From Cellulosimicrobium marinum (GTDB lineage: Bacteria; Actinomycetota; Actinomycetes; Actinomycetales; Cellulomonadaceae), in assembly GCF_020551945.1 (NCBI RefSeq), contig NZ_JAJBZH010000005.1, positions 310,001 through 374,000 of the forward strand: a DNA stretch of 64,000 bases, read 5' to 3'. The translations under genes and the position numbers were made by a program. The notes under the pieces are model-generated. The model did no database searches. It was not told the DNA's origin and worked only from the letters and a program-made list of their open reading frames with translations. Positions 50,267 through 63,399 of this stretch are shown in pieces; position 1 is the first letter of the stretch, and each line of letters begins with the position of its first letter.

Positions 50267-52722
50267 ACGATCTCCTTCGGGTCGAGCTCCACCCGCACGC
50301 TACCCGCCTCGCGGCGCGCCGAGCGCACCGCGAGCGAGCCCGCGAGCTCGCGCGCGAGGCGACGCCCGTCGTGCACCGGGACGCGGACCACCGCCCGCAC
50401 CGGGGGCGCGTCCACGAGGGACACCCCCGGTTCTCCCGCCGCACCCTCCGGCCCGGCCCCGCGGGCGCGGACGGTCGGCGCGACCTCCACCGGCCCCAGC
50501 ACCGTGTCCGGGCCCGCGAGCCCGACCCGGCCCAGCACCGCCGCCACCGCCGCCCGGTCCCCCGTCACCGCCGCCACCCGTACCGCCGGGGGCAGCGCGA
50601 GCTCCGCCCGCTCGTCCAGCTCCCGGTCCGCGAGCCCCGCCGGGTCCCAGCGCACGAGCGCGTTCGTCGGCGCCGGCGCCGCGTCCCCGACGAGCAGCAC
50701 CTGCCCGCCCGACGACGCGGGCCGCACCAGGGCCGCCGCCGCGAGCCAGCGCGCGAGCGCGTCCTGCGCGACGTCCAGGCCGACGTGCGCCGTGCTCACC
50801 GCCGCGTCGAGGAGCAGCGCGGCCGCGTACCCGCCGTCCGCCACCGGCTCGGCCCCCGGCGTCGCGACCACCAGCGCGGGACGCGACGGCACCGCCGCGA
50901 GCACCCCGCCCGCCGCCGCGGCCCCCGACACCAGCACCGGCACCCCCGCGAACGCGCGCCCCAGCTCCTCGGCCGTGCGCGCCGACCCCACCCGCACCGA
51001 GCGCAGGCCCGTCCACCCGCACTCGTCGCACGACCAGCCCCCCGCGAGCGCCCCGCACCACGCGCACTGCGGAGCCGCCCCCGGGCCCGCCAGGGCCAGC
51101 GGGCCGTGGCACGTGCCGCACCGGGCGGGCGTGCGGCACCGGGCGCACGCCACGACGGGCACGTACCCCGACCGGGGCACCTGCACGAGGACCGGGCCGT
51201 CCTCCAGGGCGGACCGCGCGGCACGCCACGCCGCGGTGGGGATGCGCGCCGCGGCCCCCGGCCCCTCGGCCGCGAGCTCGACCGACGTCAGCGCCCGCAC
51301 CCGGGGCGCGCGCGCCCGCACGACGTCGCGCGGCGCCCCGAGCTCGTGCGCCCACCCACGCCGGACGAGCGCCTGCGCGGCGACGGTGCGCCCGTGCGAG
51401 CCGAGGAGGAACGCCGCACCTTCCTGCTCGCTGCGCAGCGCCAGCACGTCCCGCGCGTGCGGGTACGGCGCGCGCGGCTCCGCGAGGGTGGCCTCGCCGT
51501 CGTTCCAGCACACGACCAGCCCCAGGTCCGCCACGGGCGCGAACGCCGCCGCGCGCGTCCCCACGACGACGCGCGCGCGCCCGTGCAGCACCGCGAGGAA
51601 CGCGCGGTACCGGGGCGCCGGGCCCTCGTCCGCGGTGAGGCGCACGACGTCGCCCCCCGCCCCCTGCTCCCACCCCACCAGGCCGACCGCGTCCAGCGCG
51701 GCGCACACCTGGTCGACGTCACGGGCATCCGGCACCACGACGAGCGCACCCCGGCCGCCCGACCGCGCGGCCCGCACCGCCTCGGCGACCGCGGCCGCCC
51801 AGTGCGTCACGGGAACGGCGTCACGGCGCGTGCGCCGCCCCCGGGCCCGCGCCACGGCAACGGGCGCGGGCGCACCGGCCGCCCTGGCGGAGTCTGTAAC
51901 AGCGTCGGTAGCCGTGTCGCTCACGGTGCCGCTCACGGTGCCGCTTACGGTGTCGCTCGCAGCGTCGGTGGCTGTGTGGTCGGCTGTGTCGCTGACGCGG
52001 TCGGCCTGTGGCGGGGCGAGACCCGGCAGGGCGGTCCACACCGCCCGGGGAGCACCCCCCGCGGCGACGTGCCCGAGGAACGCCGCACCCGCGCGGTACG
52101 GGGCCCAGGCCGACCCGCCCGCGGCAGCGCTCCGCGCAGCGTCGGCAGTAGCGGTGGCGGTGGCGGTGGTGGTGGGAAGGGCGGACTCCGGCTCGTCCGG
52201 GTCGGGCGTCGCCGCGAGCGCCTGCTCGGCACGGGCGTGACGCGGCGGGACGGCCAGGCGCAGCACGTCGGGCAGGGTGCCCGCCCAGTGGTCGGCGACG
52301 GTGCGCGCGAGCCGTGCCACCGCGGGCGACAGGACCTGCTCGGGCGACACCACGCGCCGCAGCGGCAGCAGCCTGCCGTCGTGGTCGGAGCCCGCGGCCC
52401 GCTCGAGGACGAACCCGTCCACCTCGCGGCCCGCGAACCGGACCTTGACGCGCACGCCCGGGCGGGCGTCGTCGGCCATCGTCGCCGGCACCGCGTAGTC
52501 GAACACCCGGTCGAGGTGCGCGGGTGCCAGGTCGAGCACGAGGCGCGCCACCGGGTCGTGGGCCGCGAGCGCAGGACCCGGACCGGTCTCCCGCGAGGAA
52601 CGGGTCGAGCGCGACGCGGCGGACCCGTGCGGGACCGTCGGGACGTCCACGCCGGGGAGCATCCCCTGCACCGGGGCAGGCCTGCCGTCGGGACCGCCCG
52701 GGCCCGGATCCTCGCTGCTCAC
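50263..52722 (-). CDS. priA: Primosomal protein N' PriA, actinobacterial helicase-inactive type
   Basis: An 819-residue PriA. The N-terminal DNA-binding domain includes VLDLAPAHLDRVFDYAVPATMADDARPGVRVKVRFAGREVDGFVLER. The zinc region is CARCRTPARCGTCHGP and CAWCGALAGGWSCDECGW (8 Cys). The helicase Walker A (GxTGSGKT) cannot be found, and the DEEH box position reads CWNDGEA, so ATPase activity is probably lost, as reported for actinobacterial PriA. It should act as a replication-restart scaffold. A Thr/Ser/Asp-rich insertion near residues 240-275 is encoded by repeats. Confidence 0.88.
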   Translation of the reverse strand: MSSEDPGPGGPDGRPAPVQGMLPGVDVPTVPHGSAASRSTRSSRETGPGPALAAHDPVARLVLDLAPAHLDRVFDYAVPATMADDARPGVRVKVRFAGREVDGFVLERAAGSDHDGRLLPLRRVVSPEQVLSPAVARLARTVADHWAGTLPDVLRLAVPPRHARAEQALAATPDPDEPESALPTTTATATATADAARSAAAGGSAWAPYRAGAAFLGHVAAGGAPRAVWTALPGLAPPQADRVSDTADHTATDAASDTVSGTVSGTVSDTATDAVTDSARAAGAPAPVAVARARGRRTRRDAVPVTHWAAAVAEAVRAARSGGRGALVVVPDARDVDQVCAALDAVGLVGWEQGAGGDVVRLTADEGPAPRYRAFLAVLHGRARVVVGTRAAAFAPVADLGLVVCWNDGEATLAEPRAPYPHARDVLALRSEQEGAAFLLGSHGRTVAAQALVRRGWAHELGAPRDVVRARAPRVRALTSVELAAEGPGAAARIPTAAWRAARSALEDGPVLVQVPRSGYVPVVACARCRTPARCGTCHGPLALAGPGAAPQCAWCGALAGGWSCDECGWTGLRSVRVGSARTAEELGRAFAGVPVLVSGAAAAGGVLAAVPSRPALVVATPGAEPVADGGYAAALLLDAAVSTAHVGLDVAQDALARWLAAAALVRPASSGGQVLLVGDAAPAPTNALVRWDPAGLADRELDERAELALPPAVRVAAVTGDRAAVAAVLGRVGLAGPDTVLGPVEVAPTVRARGAGPEGAAGEPGVSLVDAPPVRAVVRVPVHDGRRLARELAGSLAVRSARREAGSVRVELDPKEIV
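51919..51954. repeat. 12-bp minisatellite in priA
   Basis: Unit GCTCACGGTGCC twice (51919-51930, 51931-51942) and a third copy with two changes (51943-51954). It encodes SGTV repeats in a linker of PriA and is less GC-rich than its surroundings. Confidence 0.85.
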
Positions 52723-52783
52723 GCCCTCATCCCATCACGCGCCACCCGCACCCGGGCACTCCGTGGGCGCCCGGCGGCAGGCG

Positions 52784-53983
52784 TCACACGACGGACTGCA
52801 GCGCCGCGACGCGGTCCGTGCGCTCCCAGGTGAAGTCGGGCAGCTCGCGCCCGAAGTGCCCGTACGCCGCCGTCGCCGCGTACACGGGGCGCAGCAGGTC
52901 CAGGTCGCGGATGATCGCGGCCGGGCGCAGGTCGAACACCTCGCGGATCGCCGCCGTGATGCGCTCCACCGGGACCGTGTGCGTCCCGAACGTCTCCACG
53001 TACAGGCCCACGGGGTGCGCCTTGCCGATCGCGTACGCCACCTGCACCTCGCAGCGGCGCGCGAGCCCCGCGGCCACGACGTTCTTCGCCACCCAGCGCG
53101 TCGCGTACGCCGCGGAGCGGTCCACCTTCGACGGGTCCTTGCCCGAGAACGCCCCGCCGCCGTGCCGCGCCATGCCGCCATACGTGTCGACGATGATCTT
53201 GCGGCCCGTCAGGCCCGCGTCCCCCCGCGGGCCACCGATGACGAACGTGCCCGTCGGGTTGACGAACAGGCGCATCCCGCGCGTGTCCAGGTCCACCCCC
53301 GCGGCCTCGAGCACCGGCGCGACGACCTCGTCCGCGACGTGCCGGTGCAGCTTCTCCTGCACCACGTCGGGGTCGTGCTGCGTCGACAGGACCACCGTGT
53401 CCAGGGACACGGCCCGCTCGCCGTCGTACCCGATCGTCACCTGCGTCTTGCCGTCCGGGCGCAGCCCCGGCACGGTGCCGTCGCGGCGCACCAGCGCGAG
53501 CCGCTCCGCGAGGCGGTGCGCGAGCCACACCGGCAGCGGCATGAGGCTCGGCGTGTCGTCGCTCGCGTACCCGAACATGAGGCCCTGGTCGCCCGCGCCC
53601 TGCGCGTCCAGCGGGTCGACGCCCGACCCCGCGTCGTCGCGCTCCTCCAGGCTCTTGTCCACGCCCTGCGCGATGTCCGGCGACTGCTGGCCGATCGAGA
53701 CCGACACGCCGCACGAGTCCGCGTCGAACCCGATCGCGGAGGACGTGTACCCGATGCGCCGCACGACGTCCCGCACGATCTGCGGGATCTCGACGTACGC
53801 GTCGGTCGTCACCTCGCCCGCGACGTGCACGAGACCGGTCGTGACCATCGTCTCCACCGCGACGCGCGACGTCGGGTCCTGCGTGAGCAGCGCGTCGAGG
53901 ATCGAGTCGGAGATCTGGTCGCAGACCTTGTCCGGGTGCCCCTCGGTGACGGACTCGGAGGTGAACAGACGCAGATCAGCCAT
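52784..53983 (-). CDS. metK: S-adenosylmethionine synthetase
   Basis: A 399-residue MetK producing SAM from ATP and methionine. [33 protein letters not shown] is the N terminus, [12 protein letters not shown] is the methionine-site hexapeptide region, and [19 protein letters not shown] is the phosphate-binding loop. The ATG at 53983 follows TAGGCT at leaderless spacing. The SAM-using enzyme RsmB is further down the same strand. There is no room for a SAM riboswitch in the 64-bp spacer. Confidence 0.97.
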   Translation of the reverse strand: MADLRLFTSESVTEGHPDKVCDQISDSILDALLTQDPTSRVAVETMVTTGLVHVAGEVTTDAYVEIPQIVRDVVRRIGYTSSAIGFDADSCGVSVSIGQQSPDIAQGVDKSLEERDDAGSGVDPLDAQGAGDQGLMFGYASDDTPSLMPLPVWLAHRLAERLALVRRDGTVPGLRPDGKTQVTIGYDGERAVSLDTVVLSTQHDPDVVQEKLHRHVADEVVAPVLEAAGVDLDTRGMRLFVNPTGTFVIGGPRGDAGLTGRKIIVDTYGGMARHGGGAFSGKDPSKVDRSAAYATRWVAKNVVAAGLARRCEVQVAYAIGKAHPVGLYVETFGTHTVPVERITAAIREVFDLRPAAIIRDLDLLRPVYAATAAYGHFGRELPDFTWERTDRVAALQSVV

Positions 53984-53990
53984 GCCGCAC

Positions 53991-53996
53991 AGCCTA
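53991..53996 (-). promoter_or_regulatory. Leaderless -10 hexamer of metK
   Basis: On the minus strand TAGGCT, 7 nt before the ATG at 53983. Confidence 0.6.
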
Positions 53997-54047
53997 CTGT
54001 CCCGCCAGGTGGTCAGCACCATCCGCACCACGAGACGAGACGAGGTT

Positions 54048-55280
54048 TCACCCGCCGTGCAGACGCGCGACGACGGCGTCCCACACCGCGTCCGCCACCG
54101 CGTCCTTCGAGCCCTCCGCCTGCCCGACGACGTCCCCCGCCCCGTCGAGGAGCGTCACCTCGTTCACGTCCACCCCGAACCCGCGCCCGTCGCCCACCGC
54201 GTTGACGACGAGCAGGTCCGCGCCCTTGCGCCGGGCCTTCGCCCGGCCGTGCTCGAGCACCGACGCGGTCCCGTCGCCCGTCTCGGCGGCGAACCCGACC
54301 ACGACCTGACGCGACCGCAGCCGCTCGTGCGCGAGCTCGGCGAGCACGTCCGGGTTCTCCACGAGGACGATCGGCTCCGGACCCTGCCCGGGCGTCTTCT
54401 TGATCTTCGTCGTCGGGGCCGACGCCGGGCGGAAGTCCGCCACCGCCGCCGCCATCACCACGACGTCCGCGTCCCGCGCCGCCGCCCGCACCGCGTCCCG
54501 CAGCTGCGCCGTCGTCTCCACGGACACCACCTCGGCCACCTCCGGGACGTCCACGTCCCCGGCGAGGTTCGCGGCGACGAGCGTCACGTGCGCCCCCCGG
54601 GCGTGCGCCGCGCGCGCGAGCGCCGCGCCCTGCCGACCCGACGACCGGTTGCCGATGAAGCGGACCGGGTCGAGGGGCTCGCGCGTCCCGCCCGCGGACA
54701 CCACCACGCGGCGCCCCGCGAGATCCTGGCCCGCGGCCGGACCGGCTGCGCCCGCCTCCTGCGCCAGCGCGAGCGCGACCCGCGCGATCTCCTCCGGCTC
54801 CGGGAGCCGCCCCGGGCCCGTGTCCGCCCCCGTGAGGCGGCCCGACGCCGGCTCCACCACGTGCACCCCGCGGGCGCGCAGCGTCGCGACGTTCGCGACC
54901 GTCGCGGGGTGCTCCCACATCTCCGTGTGCATCGCGGGCGCCAGCACCACGGGGCAGCGCGCCGTCAGCAGCGTCGACGTCAGCAGGTCGTCCGCCCGGC
55001 CCGTCGCGGCCCGCGACAGCAGGTCCGCCGTCGCCGGGGCCACCACCACGAGGTCCGCCTCCTGGCCCAGCGCGACGTGCGGCACGTGCTCGACGTCCTC
55101 GAACACCCGGTCGGTGGCCGGCTCCCCGGACAGGGCCTCCCACGTCGGGGCGCCGACGAACCGCAGCGCCGCCGCGGTCGGGACCACCCGCACCCGGTGA
55201 CCCTGCTCGCGCAGCAGCCGCAGCAGCAGCACCGCCTTGTACGCCGCGACCCCGCCGCTGACACCGAGCACGATCCTCAT
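54048..55280 (-). CDS. coaBC: Phosphopantothenoylcysteine decarboxylase/synthetase
   Basis: A 410-residue bifunctional enzyme of coenzyme A synthesis. The CoaC half ([57 protein letters not shown]) binds FMN. The CoaB half starts near [36 protein letters not shown] and includes [12 protein letters not shown] and KIKK. Length and order are typical. It lies between rpoZ and metK; a strong hairpin separates it from rpoZ. Confidence 0.96.
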   Translation of the reverse strand: MRIVLGVSGGVAAYKAVLLLRLLREQGHRVRVVPTAAALRFVGAPTWEALSGEPATDRVFEDVEHVPHVALGQEADLVVVAPATADLLSRAATGRADDLLTSTLLTARCPVVLAPAMHTEMWEHPATVANVATLRARGVHVVEPASGRLTGADTGPGRLPEPEEIARVALALAQEAGAAGPAAGQDLAGRRVVVSAGGTREPLDPVRFIGNRSSGRQGAALARAAHARGAHVTLVAANLAGDVDVPEVAEVVSVETTAQLRDAVRAAARDADVVVMAAAVADFRPASAPTTKIKKTPGQGPEPIVLVENPDVLAELAHERLRSRQVVVGFAAETGDGTASVLEHGRAKARRKGADLLVVNAVGDGRGFGVDVNEVTLLDGAGDVVGQAEGSKDAVADAVWDAVVARLHGG

Positions 55281-55298
55281 CCGGGCTCCTCACGCACG

Positions 55299-55330
55299 AC
55301 GCCCCGCCCGGCGACGGCCGGGCGGGGCGT
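55299..55330. terminator. 13-bp perfect hairpin between rpoZ and coaBC
   Basis: ACGCCCCGCCCGG (55299-55311) pairs perfectly with CCGGGCGGGGCGT (55318-55330) around a 6-nt loop. It lies in the 58-bp spacer. Either rpoZ ends here or coaBC is expressed by partial read-through. Confidence 0.8.
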
Positions 55331-55338
55331 TCGGTGGC

Positions 55339-55620
55339 TCAGTCCTGCGCGTCCTCGGCAGGCTCGACGCTCTCGATCGTCAGCAGGCCCGCGTTGATCT
55401 CCCGCATGGAGATCGACAGCGGCTTCTCCTGGTTGCGCGTCTCCAGCAGCGGGCCGACGTTCTCCAGCAGGCCCTCGCTGAGCTGCGAGTAGTAGGCGTT
55501 GATCTGCCGCGCACGCTTCGCCGAGTAGATGACGAGCGCGTACTTCGAGTCGACGTGCTCCAGCAGGTCGTCGATCGGCGGGTCGGTGATGCCCTCGGGG
55601 GCGGCGACGGTTCCGGACAC
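55339..55620 (-). CDS. rpoZ: RNA polymerase omega subunit
   Basis: A 93-residue omega subunit. [43 protein letters not shown] is the conserved core contacting the beta' C terminus, and [14 protein letters not shown] follows. GTG start with GGAG 6 nt upstream. Its position between gmk and coaBC is the standard actinobacterial order. Confidence 0.96.
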   Translation of the reverse strand: MSGTVAAPEGITDPPIDDLLEHVDSKYALVIYSAKRARQINAYYSQLSEGLLENVGPLLETRNQEKPLSISMREINAGLLTIESVEPAEDAQD

Positions 55621-55717
55621 AGTTCGCTCCGTAGGGTTCTCGGGTCCTGCAGCCGGATCGCTGCAGCAGGTTCAGGGGTGGCGGCCCGGCCGGGGCCGCG
55701 CGCACCAGCACACCAGT

Positions 55718-56458
55718 CTACTCGCTGACCCGCACCGCGGGGTCCGCCGGGTGCTCCGAGCTCGCCGGGGACGGACGGTCCCCGGGGTCCGACCCCGCGT
55801 CGTCCGGGCCGGCGTCCGCCACCGGGCGCGGCTGCAGCCCCATGACGCGCACGAGCTCGTCGGTCGCGCGGTGCACCTCGTCGTTGACGATCACGTGGTC
55901 GAACTCCGACTCGGCCGCGAGCTCGACGCGCGCCGTCGCGAGCCGACGCTCCCGCTCCTCCGCGTCCTCCGTGCCCCGGCCGACCAGCCGGCGCTCCAAC
56001 TCCTCCCAGCTCGGCGGCGCGAGGAACACGAACCGCGCCTCCGGCATCGACGCCCGCACCTGGCGCGCGCCCTGCAGGTCGATCTCGAGCAGCGCCGGGA
56101 CCCCCGCCGCGAGCCGCTCGTCGACCGCGCGGCGGGGCGTGCCGTAGCTGTTGCGGCCGTGCACGACCGCCCACTCGAGCAGCTCGCGGTCCGCGACCAT
56201 GCGGGCGAACTCCTCGGGACCGACGAACAGATAGTGCACCCCGTCCACCTCGCCCGGCCGCGGCCGACGCGTCGTCGCCGACACGGACAACCACACCTCG
56301 GGATACCGGGCACGGACGTCCGCGGACACCGTGCCCTTCCCGACGGCGGTCGGCCCGGCGAGGACGGTCAGACGAGCAGGAGCGGGGTCCGGTGCCGGGA
56401 CGCCCGCAGCGGGCTCCCCCGACGCCGGCTCGGGCGGGTACGCGGAAATGTCAGCCAA
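55718..56458 (-). CDS. gmk: Guanylate kinase
   Basis: Guanylate kinase (GMP to GDP). [25 protein letters not shown] holds the P-loop, [20 protein letters not shown] and [15 protein letters not shown] bind GMP, and [25 protein letters not shown] follows. A Pro/Ser/Asp-rich tail of about 40 residues is unusual. The start is uncertain: no ATG or GTG lies between the mihF stop and the P-loop, so TTG at 56458 (246 residues, overlapping the mihF end by 8 bp) is chosen; GTG at 56506, inside mihF, is the alternative. Confidence 0.93.
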   Translation of the reverse strand: MADISAYPPEPASGEPAAGVPAPDPAPARLTVLAGPTAVGKGTVSADVRARYPEVWLSVSATTRRPRPGEVDGVHYLFVGPEEFARMVADRELLEWAVVHGRNSYGTPRRAVDERLAAGVPALLEIDLQGARQVRASMPEARFVFLAPPSWEELERRLVGRGTEDAEERERRLATARVELAAESEFDHVIVNDEVHRATDELVRVMGLQPRPVADAGPDDAGSDPGDRPSPASSEHPADPAVRVSE

Positions 56459-56762
56459 ACCTCTCGATGAGCGCCGCCGACTGGTGAGGGCCCAGGCCGC
56501 GGACACGACGTGTCTCGGCGATCCCGATCTCCTCCATGATCGCGCGAGCCTTCACCTTACCCACGCCGGGGAGGGACTCGAGCAACGAGACCACCTTGAG
56601 CTTGCCGATCATGTCGTCCTTCTGCCCGCGCTCGATGACCTCCTTCAACGAGCCCTGGGAGTACTTCAGGCGGTTCTTCACCTCGGCGCGGACCCGGCGG
56701 GCCTCCGCGGCCTTCTCGAGCGCCGCCGCGCGCTGTTCTGGGGTCAAGGGTGGAAGTGCCAC
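56451..56762 (-). CDS. mihF: Integration host factor, actinobacterial type (mIHF)
   Basis: A 103-residue mIHF nucleoid protein. [35 protein letters not shown] is the long N-terminal helix region, and [35 protein letters not shown] contains the helix-two-turn-helix (LPGVGKVKA) that binds DNA. It condenses DNA and helps phage integration in mycobacteria and Streptomyces. GTG at 56762 is the usual family start; another start three codons upstream is possible. Confidence 0.94.
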   Translation of the reverse strand: MALPPLTPEQRAAALEKAAEARRVRAEVKNRLKYSQGSLKEVIERGQKDDMIGKLKVVSLLESLPGVGKVKARAIMEEIGIAETRRVRGLGPHQSAALIERFG

Positions 56763-56951
56763 GCAAGTCACCTACTCGTCGTCAGGCGGATGGGCCCACA
56801 CACGCGGTCCCTGCACGTGCCCGGGACGGGTCCGGCCACCCGTCCCCGGGCGGCCGACCTGCACCGACGTGCGGGAACCGACCCCTCGAACGTAGCGACC
56901 CGGCCCCCGGCAGGCAACGACTGGGGCCCGCGCGTCGCTCACGCACGGCGC

Positions 56952-57869
56952 TCAGCCGACGAGCCGGGCGACGAGCGCGTCGCGCACGCCGCCGTCCACG
57001 CCGCACGCCTCGAGGTACCCGTCGACGCTCCCGAACTGCGTCGCCGCACGCTCCCACGCGCTCGCGAGGTAGTCCGGCTCGACCGTGAGCAGCGGGGCCA
57101 GGGCGGCCGCGTCGAGCCCGGGGACGGGCGGGATCGCGGCCGCGAGACCCTCCGCGGCGGCCGCGCTCGCCAGGTACTCCGTCATCCGGTCCTGCTCGTC
57201 CACGCCCACGACGTGCTGCACGAGCGCCACCACCCACCCCGTGCGGTCCTTGCCCGCCGAGCAGTGCACGACCGTCGCGCCCGGTGCCGTCGCGACGTCC
57301 GCCAGAACCCGGCCCACCGTCGCACGGATCCCGGGGTCCGTGACGAACGTCTCGTAGACGCCGAGCATCATGCGGCGCGCGACGGCCGCCGGGTCCGGGG
57401 CCGACACCAGCCCCGCGACCAGGGCGGCGGGGTCCGCCGACCCGCTCCCGCCGACCGGCCGAGCACCCGGCGCACCGTCCGGACCCGCACCGTCGGGATC
57501 CTCGCCGTCCGGACCCGCGCCGTCCGGACCCGCGCCGTCCGGACCCGCGCCGGACAGCCCGGCCGCGGGATCCATGGCCCGCCGCAGCACCGCCGCACCG
57601 TCCGGGACGACGTCCGCGCCGTCGCGCGCCACCTCGTCCGCACCGCGCAGGTCCAGCACCGTCGTCACCCCGAGCCCGCCGAGCACGGCCCGGCCCTGCG
57701 CGGTGAGCCGGGACAGGCTCGCGGTGCGCAGGAGCACCCCGGTCCGCAGCGGCGCCGAGGCGCCCACGGGGACCGCCCGGCCGCCGACGTCGCGCGCGTT
57801 CCACGTCCCGTCGACGTCCAGGACCCCCGGGGTCGACGGGACGGCGGACACGGCGTCGTGGCTCGTCAT
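56952..57869 (-). CDS. Tyrosine/serine phosphatase-like protein (IphP type)
   Basis: A 305-residue protein of the Y_phosphatase3/IphP family: WNARDVGGRAVP at the start, LRTASLSRLTAQGRAVLGGLGVTTVLDLRGADEVARDG, and the CX5R active site HCSAGKDRTG. It should hydrolyse phosphoprotein or phosphoinositide esters. A Gly-Pro-Asp-Gly-Ala repeat of about 30 residues (near 105-135), from a 15-bp tandem repeat, is an added loop. It interrupts the usual pyrF-mihF order and may be a separate insertion. ATG at 57869 follows GAGACT at leaderless spacing. Confidence 0.85.
   Translation of the reverse strand: MTSHDAVSAVPSTPGVLDVDGTWNARDVGGRAVPVGASAPLRTGVLLRTASLSRLTAQGRAVLGGLGVTTVLDLRGADEVARDGADVVPDGAAVLRRAMDPAAGLSGAGPDGAGPDGAGPDGEDPDGAGPDGAPGARPVGGSGSADPAALVAGLVSAPDPAAVARRMMLGVYETFVTDPGIRATVGRVLADVATAPGATVVHCSAGKDRTGWVVALVQHVVGVDEQDRMTEYLASAAAAEGLAAAIPPVPGLDAAALAPLLTVEPDYLASAWERAATQFGSVDGYLEACGVDGGVRDALVARLVG
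57504..57548. repeat. Three perfect 15-bp tandem repeats in the phosphatase gene
   Basis: Units at 57504-57518, 57519-57533 and 57534-57548 (GCCGTCCGGACCCGC), with degenerate copies to the left. They encode (GPDGA)n. Copy number may differ between strains. Confidence 0.9.
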
Positions 57870-57875
57870 GCGCGC

Positions 57876-57881
57876 AGTCTC
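57876..57881 (-). promoter_or_regulatory. Possible leaderless -10 hexamer of the phosphatase gene
   Basis: On the minus strand GAGACT, 6 nt before the ATG at 57869. The first base departs from TANNNT, so the call is weak. Confidence 0.3.
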
Positions 57882-57916
57882 GCAGGTCACGACCCGCGAC
57901 GACCACCCCGCGCCGG

Positions 57917-58779
57917 TCAGGGGCGCAGCGCCGCCGCCGCCTCGTCCGAGGCCGAGCACGCCGCCGTGCGCAGCGCCGCGACGTCCGGGCCCGCACGCAG
58001 CACGCCGCGCGAGCTCGACGCGAGCACCTGGCGCCGCGCCGCCCCGAAGACCGCGGTCAGCTCGTCCGCCCCGGCACCCTGCGCGCCCACACCAGGCGCG
58101 AGGAGCGGGCCGTGCGTCGCGACGAGGTCCGTGCCCGTGCGCGCGGCCGCGTCGCCGACCGTCGCGCCCACGACGAGCCCGACCGGACCGAGCGCCGCGC
58201 CCGCCTCTACCGCCGGCGCGTTGAGCAGCGCGGCCTCCCGGGCGACCTGGGCCGCGACGCTCTCCACGCCGGCCCCGGCGCCGCGGCGCGCGTGCTGGAC
58301 CTCCGGGCCTTCCTCGTTGGACGTCAGGCACAGGACGAACAGTCCGCGGCCCGTGGCGAGCGCCAGGTCGACCGCGGGCCGCAGCGAACCGAACCCGAGG
58401 TACGGCGACACGGTCAGCGCGTCCGCGGCCAGCGGCGAGCCGTCACGCAGATACGCCTCGGCGTACGCGGACATCGTCGAGCCGATGTCGCCGCGCTTGG
58501 CGTCCATGACCACGAGCGTCCCGGCCGCGCGCGCCGCGGCGAGCACGTCCTCCAGGGCCGCCACGCCGCGCGACCCGTGCCGCTCGAAGAAGGCCGACTG
58601 CGGCTTCACCGCGGCGACCCGCCCGCCCACGGCCTCCACGACGCGCAGCCCGAAGTCCCGCAGGCCGCTCGCGTCGTCGGGCAGCCCCCAGGCGTCCAGC
58701 AGGCCCGGGTGCGGGTCGATCCCCACGCACAGCGGCCCGTGGTCGTCCATCGCGGCCGCGAGGCGCGCGCCGAACCCGG

Positions 58780-58783
<4 letters not shown>
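57917..58783 (-). CDS. pyrF: Orotidine 5'-phosphate decarboxylase, type 2
   Basis: A 288-residue long-form (type 2) OMP decarboxylase for the last step of UMP synthesis. [24 protein letters not shown] is the N-terminal signature, [14 protein letters not shown] holds the catalytic Lys and Asp residues (DAKRGDI), and [11 protein letters not shown] and LVVGATVGD complete the barrel. GTG at 58783 overlaps the carB stop by 4 bp. Confidence 0.95.
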
Positions 58784-62151
<3,368 letters not shown>

Positions 62152-62154
62152 GGG

Positions 62155-63399
62155 TCAGTTCTCCTTGCTGGTCTGCGGGGCGGCCTCGGAGCCAGGGGCT
62201 GCGGAGCCGTCCGCACGGCGGGTGCCCATGAGCTCGACGAAGCGGTCGAAGAGGTAGGCGGCGTCGTGGGGTCCGGCCGCGGCCTCGGGGTGGTACTGGA
62301 CGGAGAAGGCCGGCAGGTCGAGGCACTCGAGGCCCTCCACGACCTGGTCGTTGAGCCCCACGTGCGACACGCGGACGCGCCCGTAGCGGCCGCCGTCGTG
62401 CGGCGCGGTGGACTCGCCCTCGACGGGCGCGTCCACGGCGAACCCGTGGTTGTGCGCGGTGACCTCGACCTTGCCGGTGCGGCGGTCCATCACGGGCTGG
62501 TTGATGCCGCGGTGGCCGTACGCGAGCTTGTACGTGCCGTAGCCGAGGGCCCGCCCGAGGATCTGGTTGCCGAAGCAGATCCCGAAGAACGGGGTGCCGC
62601 GGTCCAGGACCTCGCGCAGCAGCTCGACCTCGTGGGTCGCCGCGGCGGGGTCGCCGGGCCCGTTGGAGAAGAACACGCCGTCGGGCGCGATCGCCTCGAT
62701 CTGCTCGATGCCCGTGCTCGCGGGCACGACGTGCACGCGCACGCCCCGCTCGGCCAGTCGCTGCGGCGTCATGGACTTGATGCCCAGGTCGACCGCGACG
62801 ACCGTCGCGACCGGCTCGTCGCCCGGGGCGGACCCCGCGACGGGCTCCACCACGTACGTCTCGGCGGTGCTGACCTCTCGCGCGAGGTCGGCACCGGCCA
62901 TCGCGGGCGCGGCCTGCACCTGCGCGACGAGGTCCTCGGTGGTACGCGGGTGACCGTCGCGCAGCAGGTCGTCGCCGGAGAAGATGCCGGCGCGCATCAC
63001 GCCGAGCTCGCGCAGGTGGCGGGTCAGGGCGCGCGTGTCGACGTCGCTGATCCCGACGACGCCCTGCTCGGCGAGCTCGTCGTCGAGGGTGCGCACCGAG
63101 CGCCAGTTCGACGCGCGGCGCGCCGCGTCGCGCACGACGTAGCCGGCGACCCAGATCTGCCGCGACTCCGGGTCCTCGTCGTTGACGCCCGTGTTGCCGA
63201 TGTGGGGGGCCGTCATGACGACGATCTGCCGGTGGTAGGAGGGGTCGGTGAGGGTCTCCTGGTACCCGGTCATGCCGGTGTTGAAGACGATCTCGCCGAC
63301 GGTCGTGCCGCGCGCGCCGTAGGCGCGGCCGACCTGCACGGTGCCGTCCTCGAGGACGAGCAGGGCCCGGTCGGACCGCGGGGTGTCAGTGGTGGTCAC
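62155..63399 (-). CDS. carA: Carbamoyl-phosphate synthase small chain
   Basis: A 414-residue CarA, the glutaminase subunit. [37 protein letters not shown] is the N terminus, [11 protein letters not shown] and [17 protein letters not shown] contain the oxyanion region and nucleophile Cys, and [15 protein letters not shown] holds the catalytic His and Glu. GTG at 63399 overlaps the preceding gene's stop by 4 bp. An in-frame extension to 63774 runs through that gene and was rejected. Confidence 0.97.
   Translation of the reverse strand: MTTTDTPRSDRALLVLEDGTVQVGRAYGARGTTVGEIVFNTGMTGYQETLTDPSYHRQIVVMTAPHIGNTGVNDEDPESRQIWVAGYVVRDAARRASNWRSVRTLDDELAEQGVVGISDVDTRALTRHLRELGVMRAGIFSGDDLLRDGHPRTTEDLVAQVQAAPAMAGADLAREVSTAETYVVEPVAGSAPGDEPVATVVAVDLGIKSMTPQRLAERGVRVHVVPASTGIEQIEAIAPDGVFFSNGPGDPAAATHEVELLREVLDRGTPFFGICFGNQILGRALGYGTYKLAYGHRGINQPVMDRRTGKVEVTAHNHGFAVDAPVEGESTAPHDGGRYGRVRVSHVGLNDQVVEGLECLDLPAFSVQYHPEAAAGPHDAAYLFDRFVELMGTRRADGSAAPGSEAAPQTSKEN

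Noticed and set aside
53984-54047. SAM riboswitch upstream of metK
   Set aside because: The 64-bp spacer is too short and lacks any conserved aptamer sequence. A leaderless -10 hexamer explains the start.
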